DNA of 64,000 bases from Indibacter alkaliphilus LW1 (GTDB taxonomy: Bacteria; Bacteroidota; Bacteroidia; Cytophagales; Cyclobacteriaceae), in assembly GCF_000295935.2 (NCBI RefSeq), contig NZ_ALWO02000052.1, positions 434,001-498,000 on the forward strand, written 5' to 3'. A program made the position numbers and the translations under genes. Position 1 is the stretch's first letter. Each line of letters starts with the position of its first letter. This document shows, one piece after another, positions 52,475 to 61,840 of this stretch. The notes beneath the pieces are model-generated. The model worked only from the letters and a program-made list of their open reading frames with translations. It ran no database searches and was not told the DNA's origin.

Positions 52475-55400
52475 ATGATAAGGTTAGGGTACTTTCTTGG
52501 ATTTCTGGTGCTGGCTTTTTGCGGGATTGTTGCCGGGGCAAATGGCCAGTCTGAGACTTGCAGGTGGCTGCCCCTTTCTGAAGCAAAAGACTCATTTTTA
52601 CTGGACTCGCTTAGTGTCCAGCAAGAATCCATCAAAATCTCAGATAGTAATGGCGAGACTTTTTCATTTGAATACTCTTTAAGCACAGGCGAGATCAAAA
52701 TTAAGCTTGAAGAAGCAGGCCCTGATTCATTATTGCTTTGCTACAGGACTTTCCCATATGCCTTTCACCAAGGGTCGGCCAAGCGTACACTCATGGTCGA
52801 TTATGACTCAATGGCTATGTTTAAGGACAATAGAGTTCAAGCCGCTCCTGCCTTTGATTTTCGAGAGGAGCTCTTTCCAAGCACCAATCTGAATAAGTCT
52901 GGGAACCTTACCAGAGGTGTGTCCTTTGGAAATACCCAGAATCTTTTTGTCAATAGCTCACTGAACCTTCAAATGAATGGACAGCTTTCTGATAACCTGA
53001 ATATCCGGGCAAGTATTACCGACCAAAACGTTCCCTTCCAGCCCGAGGGTAATACTCAGCAACTTCAGGATTTCGATAATGTGCTGGTGGAGCTTTATAA
53101 TGACAAAATCAACCTTGCCGCAGGAGATGTTGTGCTTCAACAAAGGAAATCTGAGTTTTTAAGGTATTACAAAAATGTCCAAGGAGCCCAGCTAACCTCC
53201 AATTATACCATTGGTGAAAAATGGAGAGCGTCTTCCCAAGGATCAGCTTCCGTAGCAAAAGGTAAATTCGCTTCTATCATACTTGAAATCAGTGAAGGCA
53301 CACTGGGCCCTTATAGAATTCCTGGACCCCAAAATGAGCGCTTTGTTATTATCATGGCTAATTCTGAGCGGGTATTTTTGGATGGAAAGCAATTACAGAG
53401 GGGGTTTAATTATGATTACGTCATTGATTACAACCAAGGGGAAATCACTTTTACACCCAATGTACTGATTACCCAATATTCTAGGGTAAGGGTAGACTTT
53501 GAATATGCAGAGCGAAATTTTTCCAGGTCCATCCTCACAGCCAATCATATACAGGAAACAGATAATATCACTCTGTATATGAATTTTTATAGGGAACAGG
53601 ATAATAGAAACAGGCCTTTATTTTTTGAATTTTCAGATGCAGATAAGAGGCTATTGGCTTCGGTCGGGAATGATCTGGATGCAGCATCCGTTCCAAGGGT
53701 AGATAGTGTTGCATTTGATACCAATAGGGTGTTGTACAGAAGGGTGCAGGATGTAGATGACCAAGGTCTGCCTATAGTGTATTATGAATACAGTACTAAT
53801 CCTGAAGAGGCACATTTTGCGGTAGCTTTTAGTGAGGTAGGGCAGGGAAATGGAGATTATGTCAGGGATAGGCAAATTGCCAATGGTCCTGTTTTTTCAT
53901 TTAGACCAAGAGTCAATGGCGTGCAACAAGGGAATTACTCGATCTTATCTCCTTTGCCTGCCCCCAACAAAAGGCAGATGTTTACAACAGGAGCAAGAGT
54001 AAAGCTGTCAGCTTTTGAAGAAGCCTACACAGAATTGGCATTTTCAAATAGGGATGACAACCTCTTTTCCGAATTGGATAATGAAACCAATCAGGGTTTT
54101 GGTATCAAGTCAGGAGTTATTTCCGAAAATCGGACTTTTGATAAGTTAAAAGGGTACAAATTCAATGCACTGACTGAATTTGAATATAACTCCAGTAATT
54201 TCAGTTTCATTGATCGCTTGCGGTATATAGAATTTGATCGGGATTGGAGTTTGACTCCCGAAGATGCTGCAACGGCTGGTCATGAGCGGATTTTTAATAC
54301 ACAGCTGGAATTTCAAAAAGACCTGAATAACCTTGCGACATATAGATTTAACTTTAGAAACCGGGGCAATATCCTGTCGGGAACGCAGCATATGGCCAAA
54401 TGGAATCAGCAGATTGGTAAACGCTTTTTTGTCAAGAATGATTTTTTTCTGTTGGATTCAGATGTAAGGGATTTTAATTCTTCTTGGATAAGGTACACCG
54501 GGGACCTGCAGTACAGATCCAAGGTCTTGGTGCCAGGTTACAGGGTAATGCTGGACAGGAATGCAGTGAGAGATACAGATCGGGATTCTGTTGTCAGCAC
54601 GGCAATGAACTTCCTTGAACACATGGTTTATTTGAATAGTAATGATACTCTTCCCTACTCTTTCTTTGTCAATGCAACGGTAAGAGAAGATAAATTCCCG
54701 CTTTTGGGAGAGCTGACTCCTGACACAGAGGCTTTTCAGACCATGTTTGGCTTAAAGCGCAGGTTTAAAGGCCATGACCTGAGTGCAACATTTACTTACC
54801 GGGAATTGGAGTTTTTGAGAACAGATCAAGAAAAAGAGACGACTGTTTTGGGTAAAGTGGATTACCTGGGGACAATGTGGAAAGGAAATGTAAGAAATGA
54901 GCTCAGCTATGCACTTGGGAATGGTCGGGAATTTAGAAGGGAATTTGTTTTTTTGCCAGTGCCTACCGGAGAAGGCACCCATGCTTGGAGAGATGACAAT
55001 GGAGATGGGATTCAGCAGCTGAATGAGTTTTACATAGCGATCAATCCTGAAGAAAAAAACTTCATCAAAGTATTTGTTCCCACCACTGATTTTGTGCAGG
55101 CATTTACTACAATTTTCAATTATAGGCTCAATGCCAAATTTCCGGATGCCTGGAGAAAAGAAGGTGGGTTCAGGCAATTCCTTCAGCGCTTCTCCAATAC
55201 GAGTAGCGTGAGTATTGAGAAAAAAATCACTTCCAACGAATTTTGGGACCGGATCAACCCCTTTGTAGGTGGTTTTGCTGATGAGGATCTGATTTCGGTG
55301 AGACAGGTGATTAGGTCTTCTTTTTTCTTTAATAGGTCCTCTGCTAAATACGGTTTTGATTTTTCTGTTTTCGACAGCCAAAATAAGCAGTTGTTGGCAG

Positions 55401-55951
55401 GGGGTTTTGATGACCTGATACAAAAGGATCTTCGGCTGAATACTCGCTATAACTTCAACCCAAACCTTAACCTCAGACTAATTGCACAAACGGGTGCCAG
55501 AATTGCAAATTCTGATTTTTTGGATAATAGAAATTATAATGTCGAGCAATTTGGGATGGGACCGGAATTGGCTTGGCAGCCAAGCAGTATCTTTAGGACT
55601 ACAGTTTCTTACAACTATACGGATAAGTTGAATATTGCCAATACCGAACTGGAGGAGAGGGCTAACTTGCATCAGACAGGTCTGGATTTTAGGTATGCAA
55701 AAGCTATCAAAACCACTGTCAATGCTAATTTTCGATACATTTTCATCAATTACAACGGGGTGCCCAATTCTCCCGCAGGTTATGAAATGCTACAGGCCCT
55801 TACTGTTGGGAGTAATGTTACCTGGACATTTAACTGGCTTCAAAAAATCGGAGAAGGGCTACAGATGAATATGGTTTACGAGGGCAGGAATTCTGAGGGA
55901 CTGGGAAGACTGGTTCATATTGGTAGGATGCAGGTTACAGCCCTTTTTTGA
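52475..55951 (+). CDS. Large outer-membrane protein of unknown function
   Basis: A 1158-residue protein starting at the ATG at 52475 (MIRLGYFLGFLVLAFCGIVA), which gives a signal peptide; an in-frame TTG 12 bases upstream is weaker. The middle and end are dominated by alternating beta-strand patterns, and the last residues (RMQVTALF) end in Phe, as outer-membrane barrels do. FNYDYVIDYNQGEITFTPN and TQYSRVRVDFEY recall segments I remember from large Bacteroidota surface proteins such as SprA, though this is far shorter and I do not claim homology. It follows the NtrY-like kinase in the same orientation. Function unknown. Confidence 0.75.
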   Translation: MIRLGYFLGFLVLAFCGIVAGANGQSETCRWLPLSEAKDSFLLDSLSVQQESIKISDSNGETFSFEYSLSTGEIKIKLEEAGPDSLLLCYRTFPYAFHQGSAKRTLMVDYDSMAMFKDNRVQAAPAFDFREELFPSTNLNKSGNLTRGVSFGNTQNLFVNSSLNLQMNGQLSDNLNIRASITDQNVPFQPEGNTQQLQDFDNVLVELYNDKINLAAGDVVLQQRKSEFLRYYKNVQGAQLTSNYTIGEKWRASSQGSASVAKGKFASIILEISEGTLGPYRIPGPQNERFVIIMANSERVFLDGKQLQRGFNYDYVIDYNQGEITFTPNVLITQYSRVRVDFEYAERNFSRSILTANHIQETDNITLYMNFYREQDNRNRPLFFEFSDADKRLLASVGNDLDAASVPRVDSVAFDTNRVLYRRVQDVDDQGLPIVYYEYSTNPEEAHFAVAFSEVGQGNGDYVRDRQIANGPVFSFRPRVNGVQQGNYSILSPLPAPNKRQMFTTGARVKLSAFEEAYTELAFSNRDDNLFSELDNETNQGFGIKSGVISENRTFDKLKGYKFNALTEFEYNSSNFSFIDRLRYIEFDRDWSLTPEDAATAGHERIFNTQLEFQKDLNNLATYRFNFRNRGNILSGTQHMAKWNQQIGKRFFVKNDFFLLDSDVRDFNSSWIRYTGDLQYRSKVLVPGYRVMLDRNAVRDTDRDSVVSTAMNFLEHMVYLNSNDTLPYSFFVNATVREDKFPLLGELTPDTEAFQTMFGLKRRFKGHDLSATFTYRELEFLRTDQEKETTVLGKVDYLGTMWKGNVRNELSYALGNGREFRREFVFLPVPTGEGTHAWRDDNGDGIQQLNEFYIAINPEEKNFIKVFVPTTDFVQAFTTIFNYRLNAKFPDAWRKEGGFRQFLQRFSNTSSVSIEKKITSNEFWDRINPFVGGFADEDLISVRQVIRSSFFFNRSSAKYGFDFSVFDSQNKQLLAGGFDDLIQKDLRLNTRYNFNPNLNLRLIAQTGARIANSDFLDNRNYNVEQFGMGPELAWQPSSIFRTTVSYNYTDKLNIANTELEERANLHQTGLDFRYAKAIKTTVNANFRYIFINYNGVPNSPAGYEMLQALTVGSNVTWTFNWLQKIGEGLQMNMVYEGRNSEGLGRLVHIGRMQVTALF

Positions 55952-56135
55952 GATTACATGTTTTGTATTCAAGAGGAGTACTATCCTGTAAATTCTTGGA
56001 AAATTTTTTTTCGAAGCTTTTTTACTCATGTTTTGAAATGTCTGAAAGCCAATGGGATAAAAGCAACCAGTAGTTTTTTAAATGAATTTGGCGAAATCTC
56101 CCACAAGTAGAAATCCACATAAAAGCAATGGGTCA

Positions 56136-56157
56136 AAACATGATTTTTATCATGTTT
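56136..56157. promoter_or_regulatory. FNR/CRP-type operator before the cbb3 cluster
   Basis: AAACATGAT-TTTT-ATCATGTTT is a perfect 9-bp inverted repeat with a 4-base centre. It contains TGAT-N4-ATCA, the core of the FNR consensus TTGAT-N4-ATCAA. Its centre (56146.5) lies about 65 bases before the predicted transcription start, as in class I activator sites. Confidence 0.75.
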
Positions 56158-56197
56158 ACACCTTCTAAATGTCACTGCATTCCCTAGGTAAGCTGTC

Positions 56198-56205
56198 TAG
56201 TTTTG
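56198..56205 (+). promoter_or_regulatory. -7 box of the cbb3-cluster promoter
   Basis: TAGTTTTG matches TAnnTTTG. No TTG lies at the -33 position, as expected of a promoter that depends on an activator. The start would be near 56212. Confidence 0.5.
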
Positions 56206-56225
56206 TATAAATCATTTTGAATGTC

Positions 56226-56861
56226 ATGGTGGCTAAAGTAGAAAATCGACACGGTTTCACCTTTCCGGAAAAAATCGTCTCCTCACATTATTGTGGAAGG
56301 CTTCCTGAGGGGTTTACAGAGCACTTGAATGAAGAGGGAGTAGGAATTCAATGCAGTCCTGAAAAAGGCCCTACCCTATACACTGCGCATTTGCCAAAGG
56401 TTTTGGATTGGCTCCATGAACTGGAAAAGCCCCTTCCTTTGGAAAAAGACCCTTGTAATATTCCCGTCCTACTCTACGATAAAGAGGTATCCATGGAAAA
56501 ATTACTATTCCATTATGATGGTACACCGGCTTCTGCGAGGCTGATCAGAAATTTTGTGGAATTGTTTGAAGACAACATATCCAACAGCAAGGCGACTATT
56601 ATTTCACCCTGCTTTATTCCCAAATCCAAACAAAGGGAGGAACAGGAAATCGTACAGCTTTTGACATCTAAAACGGCTGAAACTTCCTTTATAAAGTTCA
56701 ATTTCAATAGAATCGGAGATTTTTGGTCTTATGCAGTAAAGCATAAGTGCACACTTCTAGTAACGACCAAAAATTACCAGGCAGATCTGGCGAAAGTATT
56801 ATTTCATTTTTACAAAGGAGGGATGTGGTACAACAGGCTTTCCTTTTACCTGTCATTTTAG
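56226..56861 (+). CDS. UspA-like protein upstream of ccoI
   Basis: A 211-residue protein from the ATG at 56226; an in-frame TTG at 56217 is less likely. The second half opens with KLLFHYDGTPASARLIRNFV, which resembles the first strand and loop of universal stress proteins, and ends with HKCTLLVTTKNYQADLAKVL. The first ~95 residues are not recognisable (HYCGRLPEGFTEHLNEEGVG). There is no signal or membrane helix. The usual UspA ATP loop GxxG-9-G(S/T) is not visible, so it may not bind ATP. It lies 21 bases before ccoI under the FNR-type site and so is part of the low-oxygen response. Confidence 0.65.
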   Translation: MVAKVENRHGFTFPEKIVSSHYCGRLPEGFTEHLNEEGVGIQCSPEKGPTLYTAHLPKVLDWLHELEKPLPLEKDPCNIPVLLYDKEVSMEKLLFHYDGTPASARLIRNFVELFEDNISNSKATIISPCFIPKSKQREEQEIVQLLTSKTAETSFIKFNFNRIGDFWSYAVKHKCTLLVTTKNYQADLAKVLFHFYKGGMWYNRLSFYLSF

Positions 56862-56882
56862 AATCTTTTATTCTTCCATTCA

Positions 56883-59321
56883 ATGAGTAAGCCTTTACAT
56901 ACCAAGCAAGCTACACAAACATCTACATGCTACCATTGCGGCGAGCCATGCAAAGATGAACTCCTTCATTTCGAAGAGAAGGAATTTTGTTGTACAGGCT
57001 GTAAGCTTGTATATGAAGTGCTCAGTGAAAATGACCTTTGCAATTATTACGATATAGCAGAAAAACCAGGCTCCAGTCAAAAAGATGCCTCCAAGAGAGA
57101 CAACCGGTTTGACTATCTGGATGATGCGGATATTATCAGAAAATTGGTGGATTTTCAAAATGAAGAAGAGTCCCATATCACTTTTACAATTCCTCTCATA
57201 CACTGTGCTTCCTGTATTTGGCTTTTGGAAAATCTACATAAACTTGATTCAGGTGTTATTTCCGGGAGAGTGGATTTCATCAAAAAGAAGGTGCAAATCA
57301 AATTCAGGCAAAATAATATCAGCCTTAGGGATTTGGTCATTTTGCTTTCAAAAATCGGGTATGAACCTAGTATCAATCTGGCTGACGTAGAGAAAAAAGC
57401 TGTATCAAAAACAGATAAAAAGCTGATTTATAAACTGGCCGTTGCAGGCTTTTGCTTCGGTAACATGATGCTGTTTAGCCTTCCTGAATATTTTGCAGAA
57501 GCAGAATTATTGGGAAACGGTTTCAAAAAGACATTCAACTACCTCAATGTATTGTTGGCATTACCAGTATTTTTCTATGCTGCTACAGACTATTATAGAT
57601 CAGCTTGGATTTCTCTTCGCAATAAGGCGGTCAATATGGATGTGCCTATTGCAATTGGGATTGTGACGCTTTTCAGTTATAGCCTCTATGACATCTTTGC
57701 TCTTGGCAATGAGGGCTATATGGACACACTAGGGGGGTTGCTTTTTTTCCTTTTGATAGGGAAATATTACCAACAAAAAACATACGACACGCTTTCCTTT
57801 GATCGCGATTATAAATCTTATTTCCCGGTAGCCGTGACCAAATTGGTAGGGGAGAGAGAAGATGTAATTCCATTGGTCAAGCTCAATGTAGGTGATGTCA
57901 TCAAAGTCAGAAACGAAGAACTGATTCCATCGGATAGTATCCTATTGGAAGGCGATGCAGCGATAGATTACAGTTTTGTGACTGGGGAAGAGGTGCCTGT
58001 TATCAAGAAAAGAGGCGAGCTGATTTATGCAGGAGGAAGACAAAAGGGCAGAGCTATTACCCTAGCAGTGCAGAAATCGCCTTCTCAAGGCTACCTTACC
58101 GATTTGTGGAATAATGATGCTTTTGAAAAAGAGAAAAGTAAAGGATTAGAGTCACTTGCTAACAGAATTTCGGGAAAATTCACGCTTACAGTTCTAGGTA
58201 TAGCATTTGCCGCACTTGCGTTCTGGGTTTACCAGGGCCAGATTTCATTAGGGGTATTGGCTTTCACCTCTGTTTTGATCATAACCTGTCCATGCGCACT
58301 TGCCATGTCTACACCTTTTACATTGGGGAATACACTCAGGGTGATGGGCCAAGGGAAGTTTTACCTCAAAAATGCCCATGTTATAGAAAAGCTAGCAAAA
58401 ACTGATACAGTGGTTTTTGACAAGACAGGCACGCTTACAGCTCCAGCAAAAGCCAAAGTTCAATATTTTGGAGAATTGCTATCTGAAGAATCCCAAGCGA
58501 TCATCAAAGGAATGGTCAGCCAATCTACTCATGCACTGAGTAATAGAATCAACTCATACTTGGCAGGGGTTAAGACTTTCTCCTTGGATCAAATTGAGGA
58601 GATTCAGGGAAAAGGACTTAAAGCATTTTACAAAGGTCAGGAAGTGAAGCTTGGCTCTGCAGAATTTGTAGCTTCCTCTCTTTCTGATCTGCCTGAAGGA
58701 GGTAATTTGGTTTTCTTTTCAGTAGAAGGGAATGTTTTGGGGTACTTTTTTATTCAAAGTGGATTAAGGGAAAATGTTGCAGAAATCGTCTCTGAAATAT
58801 CCAGAGATAGGTCAGTTCACTTGCTTTCTGGGGATCAGGATCACGAAAGAAATTACCTAAAAAAGCTTTTCGGAGATGTTCTGGAGATGAATTTCAATCA
58901 AAGTCCAAAAGATAAATTGACTTATCTGAAAAACCTTAATGACAATGGATCCAAGACATTGATGGTTGGGGATGGGTTGAATGATGCCGGTGCTTTGCAG
59001 GAGAGTCATGTGGGTATTGCTATTACAGACAAAGTCACCAATTTTTCTCCAGCTTCAGATGGTATCATGGATGCCTCTGTCATCAACAGGCTTCCGGCAT
59101 TTCTGAAATTTGCCAAAACAAGTAGAAAAATCATCAAAGCCAGCTTTGGTCTAAGCTTTACATATAATTCAGTAGGAGTATTCTTCGCAGTACAGGGACT
59201 TGTAAGTCCCGTGTTTTGCGCTATACTTATGCCGATCAGCAGCATTTCAGTGGTGATATTCACCACATTAACAACCAATTACCTCGCCTATAAGCGGGGG
59301 CTCAAAGATAAAATCCTATAA
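56883..59321 (+). CDS. ccoI: cbb3 oxidase copper-transporting P-type ATPase
   Basis: An 812-residue P1B-type ATPase. An N-terminal cysteine-rich region has C16, C19, C23 and C36, C37, C40 (CYHCGEPC, CCTGCK). An HMA-like domain has C108 and C111 (IHCASCIW). Eight helices include the ion site CPC (469-471). The phosphorylated Asp is D513 in DKTGTLT, and GDGLNDAGAL is the hinge motif. In the family it exports copper to the cytochrome cbb3 site during assembly. It is followed 2 bases later by ccoS. Confidence 0.95.
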   Translation: MSKPLHTKQATQTSTCYHCGEPCKDELLHFEEKEFCCTGCKLVYEVLSENDLCNYYDIAEKPGSSQKDASKRDNRFDYLDDADIIRKLVDFQNEEESHITFTIPLIHCASCIWLLENLHKLDSGVISGRVDFIKKKVQIKFRQNNISLRDLVILLSKIGYEPSINLADVEKKAVSKTDKKLIYKLAVAGFCFGNMMLFSLPEYFAEAELLGNGFKKTFNYLNVLLALPVFFYAATDYYRSAWISLRNKAVNMDVPIAIGIVTLFSYSLYDIFALGNEGYMDTLGGLLFFLLIGKYYQQKTYDTLSFDRDYKSYFPVAVTKLVGEREDVIPLVKLNVGDVIKVRNEELIPSDSILLEGDAAIDYSFVTGEEVPVIKKRGELIYAGGRQKGRAITLAVQKSPSQGYLTDLWNNDAFEKEKSKGLESLANRISGKFTLTVLGIAFAALAFWVYQGQISLGVLAFTSVLIITCPCALAMSTPFTLGNTLRVMGQGKFYLKNAHVIEKLAKTDTVVFDKTGTLTAPAKAKVQYFGELLSEESQAIIKGMVSQSTHALSNRINSYLAGVKTFSLDQIEEIQGKGLKAFYKGQEVKLGSAEFVASSLSDLPEGGNLVFFSVEGNVLGYFFIQSGLRENVAEIVSEISRDRSVHLLSGDQDHERNYLKKLFGDVLEMNFNQSPKDKLTYLKNLNDNGSKTLMVGDGLNDAGALQESHVGIAITDKVTNFSPASDGIMDASVINRLPAFLKFAKTSRKIIKASFGLSFTYNSVGVFFAVQGLVSPVFCAILMPISSISVVIFTTLTTNYLAYKRGLKDKIL

Positions 59322-59323
59322 GC

Positions 59324-59503
59324 ATGGAAGTAATATTTGTACTCATCGCAATCAGTTTAATTCTGGCAGGCTCTTTTTTATTCCTGTTTTTCAGGGCAAT
59401 GAAAGACGGTCAGTTTGAGGACAGTCACACGCCTGCCATTAGGATACTATTCGAAAATCAACAATCAAAAAAGAAAAAAATACCAACACCTAAATCAAAG
59501 TAA
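59324..59503 (+). CDS. ccoS: cbb3 oxidase assembly protein CcoS
   Basis: A 59-residue protein. It begins MEVIFVLIAISLILAGSFLF, one membrane helix, followed by FFRAMKDGQFEDSHTPAIRI, the CcoS signature GQFDDxxxPAxRIL in variant form, and a basic tail (SKKKKIPTPKSK). It lies 2 bases after ccoI and 1 base before ccoN, as in other fixGHIS/cco clusters. It helps insert cofactors into the oxidase. A longer overlapping frame from 59415 that runs into ccoNO is not a start: the ATG at 59505 is. Confidence 0.93.
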   Translation: MEVIFVLIAISLILAGSFLFLFFRAMKDGQFEDSHTPAIRILFENQQSKKKKIPTPKSK

Positions 59504-59504
59504 A

Positions 59505-61637
59505 ATGTCAGGAACAACTCTGGAAAAGTTCGCTTACGACAATAAGATCGTAAAGTACTTCGGTGTCGCCACCATAGCATGGGGCATCATCGGAATGCTG
59601 GTAGGTGTGATTGCAGCTACCCAGCTCTTTCTACCGGAAGCAAATTTGGGAAACCCCTACACTACATTTGGACGGATCAGGCCTTTGCATACCAATGCAG
59701 TGATCTTTGCTTTTGTAGGGAATGCAATTTTTGCGGGTATCTATTATTCAATGCCAAGGTTGCTTAAAGCGCCTATGTGGAACAAAACCCTCAGTTGGAT
59801 CAATTTCTGGGGTTGGCAACTCATTATCTTGTTGGCAGTGATTACACTGCCATTAGGTCTTACCTCTTCCAAGGAGTATGCCGAACTGGAATGGCCAATT
59901 GATATTTTGATTGCCCTGGTCTGGGTGGCCTTTGGAGCCAACATGATCGGGACACTCATCAAAAGAAGAGAGAAGCACATGTATGTAGCCATTTGGTTTT
60001 ATTTGGCTTCTTTTGTCACAGTAGCAGTATTGCATATTTTCAACTCATTGGCGTTACCGGTATCTTTCTTCAAAAGTTACTCAGCCTATGCAGGTGTGCA
60101 GGATGCATTGGTACAATGGTGGTACGGTCACAATGCTGTGGCATTTTTCCTGACTACTCCATTCTTGGGCTTGATGTATTATTATTTGCCTAAAGCCGCC
60201 AATAGACCTGTTTATTCCTATAAGCTCTCGATTATTCACTTTTGGTCTTTGATCTTCTTATACATTTGGGCCGGACCTCACCATTTACTATACACTGCTT
60301 TGCCGGAATGGGCTCAGGTATTGGGTGTGGTATTCTCCGTTATGTTGATTGCTCCGTCTTGGGGTGGTATGGTCAATGGCTTGTTGACATTGAGAGGAGC
60401 TTGGGATAAGGTCCGTGTAGATCCGGTTTTGAAATTTATGGTGGTCGCTGTGACAGCCTATGGTATGGCAACTTTTGAAGGGCCATTGCTTTCTTTGAAA
60501 AATGTCAATGCAATAGCGCACTATACTGACTGGATCGTAGCTCATGTGCATATTGGGGGATTGGGATGGAATGGATTCTTTACTTTTGCTATGCTGTACT
60601 GGTTGTGGCCAAAGATGTGGAAAACCAAGCTTTACTCTACCAAATTGGCTAATACGCACTTTTGGATGGGTACTATCGGCATCTTGTTCTATGCTTTGCC
60701 TATGTATGTGGCTGCTTTGACCCAGTCATTGATGTGGAAAGAATTCTCTGAAGCTGGAAGATTGGCATACCCTAACTTCCTGGAGACTGTGATCCAAATT
60801 GTTCCGATGTATATGCTAAGGGCATTTGGTGGCTTGTTATACTTATCAGGTGCATTCTTGATGGTATACAATATGGTAAAGACTGCCAAGCAAGGTAAGT
60901 TCATGGAAGAGGAAGCCGATGAAGCTCCGGCATTTAAGGCTCATGTAAGTGAAAAAGGTGAATTCTGGCACAGGGCATGGGAAAGAAAGCCTGTCTTCTT
61001 TACCATTTTGGCTACAATAGCAATTGCAATAGGCGGTGCTGTAGAGATCATCCCTACATTACTTGTGAAGTCTAACGTGCCTACAATTAGTAGTGTACAA
61101 CCTTATTCACCGCTTGAGTTGCAAGGTAGGGACCTTTACATTTCCCATGGCTGTGTGGGCTGTCATTCCCAAATGATCCGACCTTTCAGATCCGAAACAG
61201 AACGCTATGGAGAATATTCCAAAGCTGGAGAGTTTGTGTATGACAGGCCATTCCTTTGGGGATCCAAACGTACTGGTCCGGATTTGCATAGAGTTGGAGG
61301 GAAATATCCTGATAGCTGGCATTACCACCACATGGTAGATCCACGCAGTATGTCCCCAGGCTCATTAATGCCTCCATATCCTTGGATGGCAACCAATATT
61401 ATGGATCATAAAGATCTACCTGCCAAAATCAGAACTCTTCAAAAACTTGGGGTGCCTTATCCCGAAGGGTATGATGCACAGGCCAATGCCGATTTGGAAA
61501 CCCAGGCCAATCAGATTGTTGCCAACCTGAAATCATCAGGGGTTGAAGTAATGCCGGATTCTGAAATTGTTGCATTGATCGCATATCTGCAGCGCCTGGG
61601 TACCGATATCAAAAAGACCACCGCTACTAACCCATAA
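59505..61637 (+). CDS. ccoNO: cbb3-type cytochrome c oxidase, fused subunits I and II
   Basis: A 710-residue fusion of CcoN (about 1-480) and CcoO (about 485-710). The CcoN part has 12 helices with heme and copper ligands in RPLHTNAVIFAFVGNAIFAG, WYGHNAVAFFLTTPFLGLMY, WAGPHHLLYTALPEW and HVHIGGLGWNGFFTF. The CcoO part has one helix (FFTILATIAIAIGGAVEIIP) and the heme site CVGCH at 550-554 with SQMIRPFRSETERYGEYSKA. The start at 59505 (MSGTTLEKF) gives the standard N-terminus. Such fusion is common in Bacteroidota. It reduces oxygen with high affinity. Confidence 0.96.
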   Translation: MSGTTLEKFAYDNKIVKYFGVATIAWGIIGMLVGVIAATQLFLPEANLGNPYTTFGRIRPLHTNAVIFAFVGNAIFAGIYYSMPRLLKAPMWNKTLSWINFWGWQLIILLAVITLPLGLTSSKEYAELEWPIDILIALVWVAFGANMIGTLIKRREKHMYVAIWFYLASFVTVAVLHIFNSLALPVSFFKSYSAYAGVQDALVQWWYGHNAVAFFLTTPFLGLMYYYLPKAANRPVYSYKLSIIHFWSLIFLYIWAGPHHLLYTALPEWAQVLGVVFSVMLIAPSWGGMVNGLLTLRGAWDKVRVDPVLKFMVVAVTAYGMATFEGPLLSLKNVNAIAHYTDWIVAHVHIGGLGWNGFFTFAMLYWLWPKMWKTKLYSTKLANTHFWMGTIGILFYALPMYVAALTQSLMWKEFSEAGRLAYPNFLETVIQIVPMYMLRAFGGLLYLSGAFLMVYNMVKTAKQGKFMEEEADEAPAFKAHVSEKGEFWHRAWERKPVFFTILATIAIAIGGAVEIIPTLLVKSNVPTISSVQPYSPLELQGRDLYISHGCVGCHSQMIRPFRSETERYGEYSKAGEFVYDRPFLWGSKRTGPDLHRVGGKYPDSWHYHHMVDPRSMSPGSLMPPYPWMATNIMDHKDLPAKIRTLQKLGVPYPEGYDAQANADLETQANQIVANLKSSGVEVMPDSEIVALIAYLQRLGTDIKKTTATNP

Positions 61638-61648
61638 ATCTTAAATCA

Positions 61649-61840
61649 ATGAAAAAGGACATTTTAAGTTCCATAGAGAACATAGAAATCTATCCTATCA
61701 TATCCCTGCTGATCTTTGTGATCTTCTTCCTCGGGATGTTTATATGGGTAGTCAGAGCAGATAAAAATTACATCAATCGTATGAAGGGCCTTCCTTTCGA
61801 AGATGAGACGCAAAATGACAGCAACTATGAAAAAGTTTAA
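61649..61840 (+). CDS. ccoQ: CcoQ-like small subunit
   Basis: A 63-residue protein with one helix (IYPIISLLIFVIFFLGMFIW) followed by VVRADKNYINRMKGLPFEDE, a pattern of CcoQ (FixQ) proteins. It helps stabilise the cbb3 complex. It is 11 bases after ccoNO and overlaps the ccoP reading frame at its 3' end. Confidence 0.88.
   Translation: MKKDILSSIENIEIYPIISLLIFVIFFLGMFIWVVRADKNYINRMKGLPFEDETQNDSNYEKV

Noticed and set aside
55958-56110. 50-residue ORF (MFCIQEEYYP...) in the intergenic region before the FNR-type site
   Set aside because: No motif, promoter or conservation can be shown, and it lies in AT-rich sequence; it could be real but I cannot support it.
59415-59504. Extended start for ccoNO at 59415
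   Set aside because: It overlaps ccoS in another frame and adds 30 residues unlike CcoN; the ATG at 59505 directly after ccoS gives the standard N-terminus.
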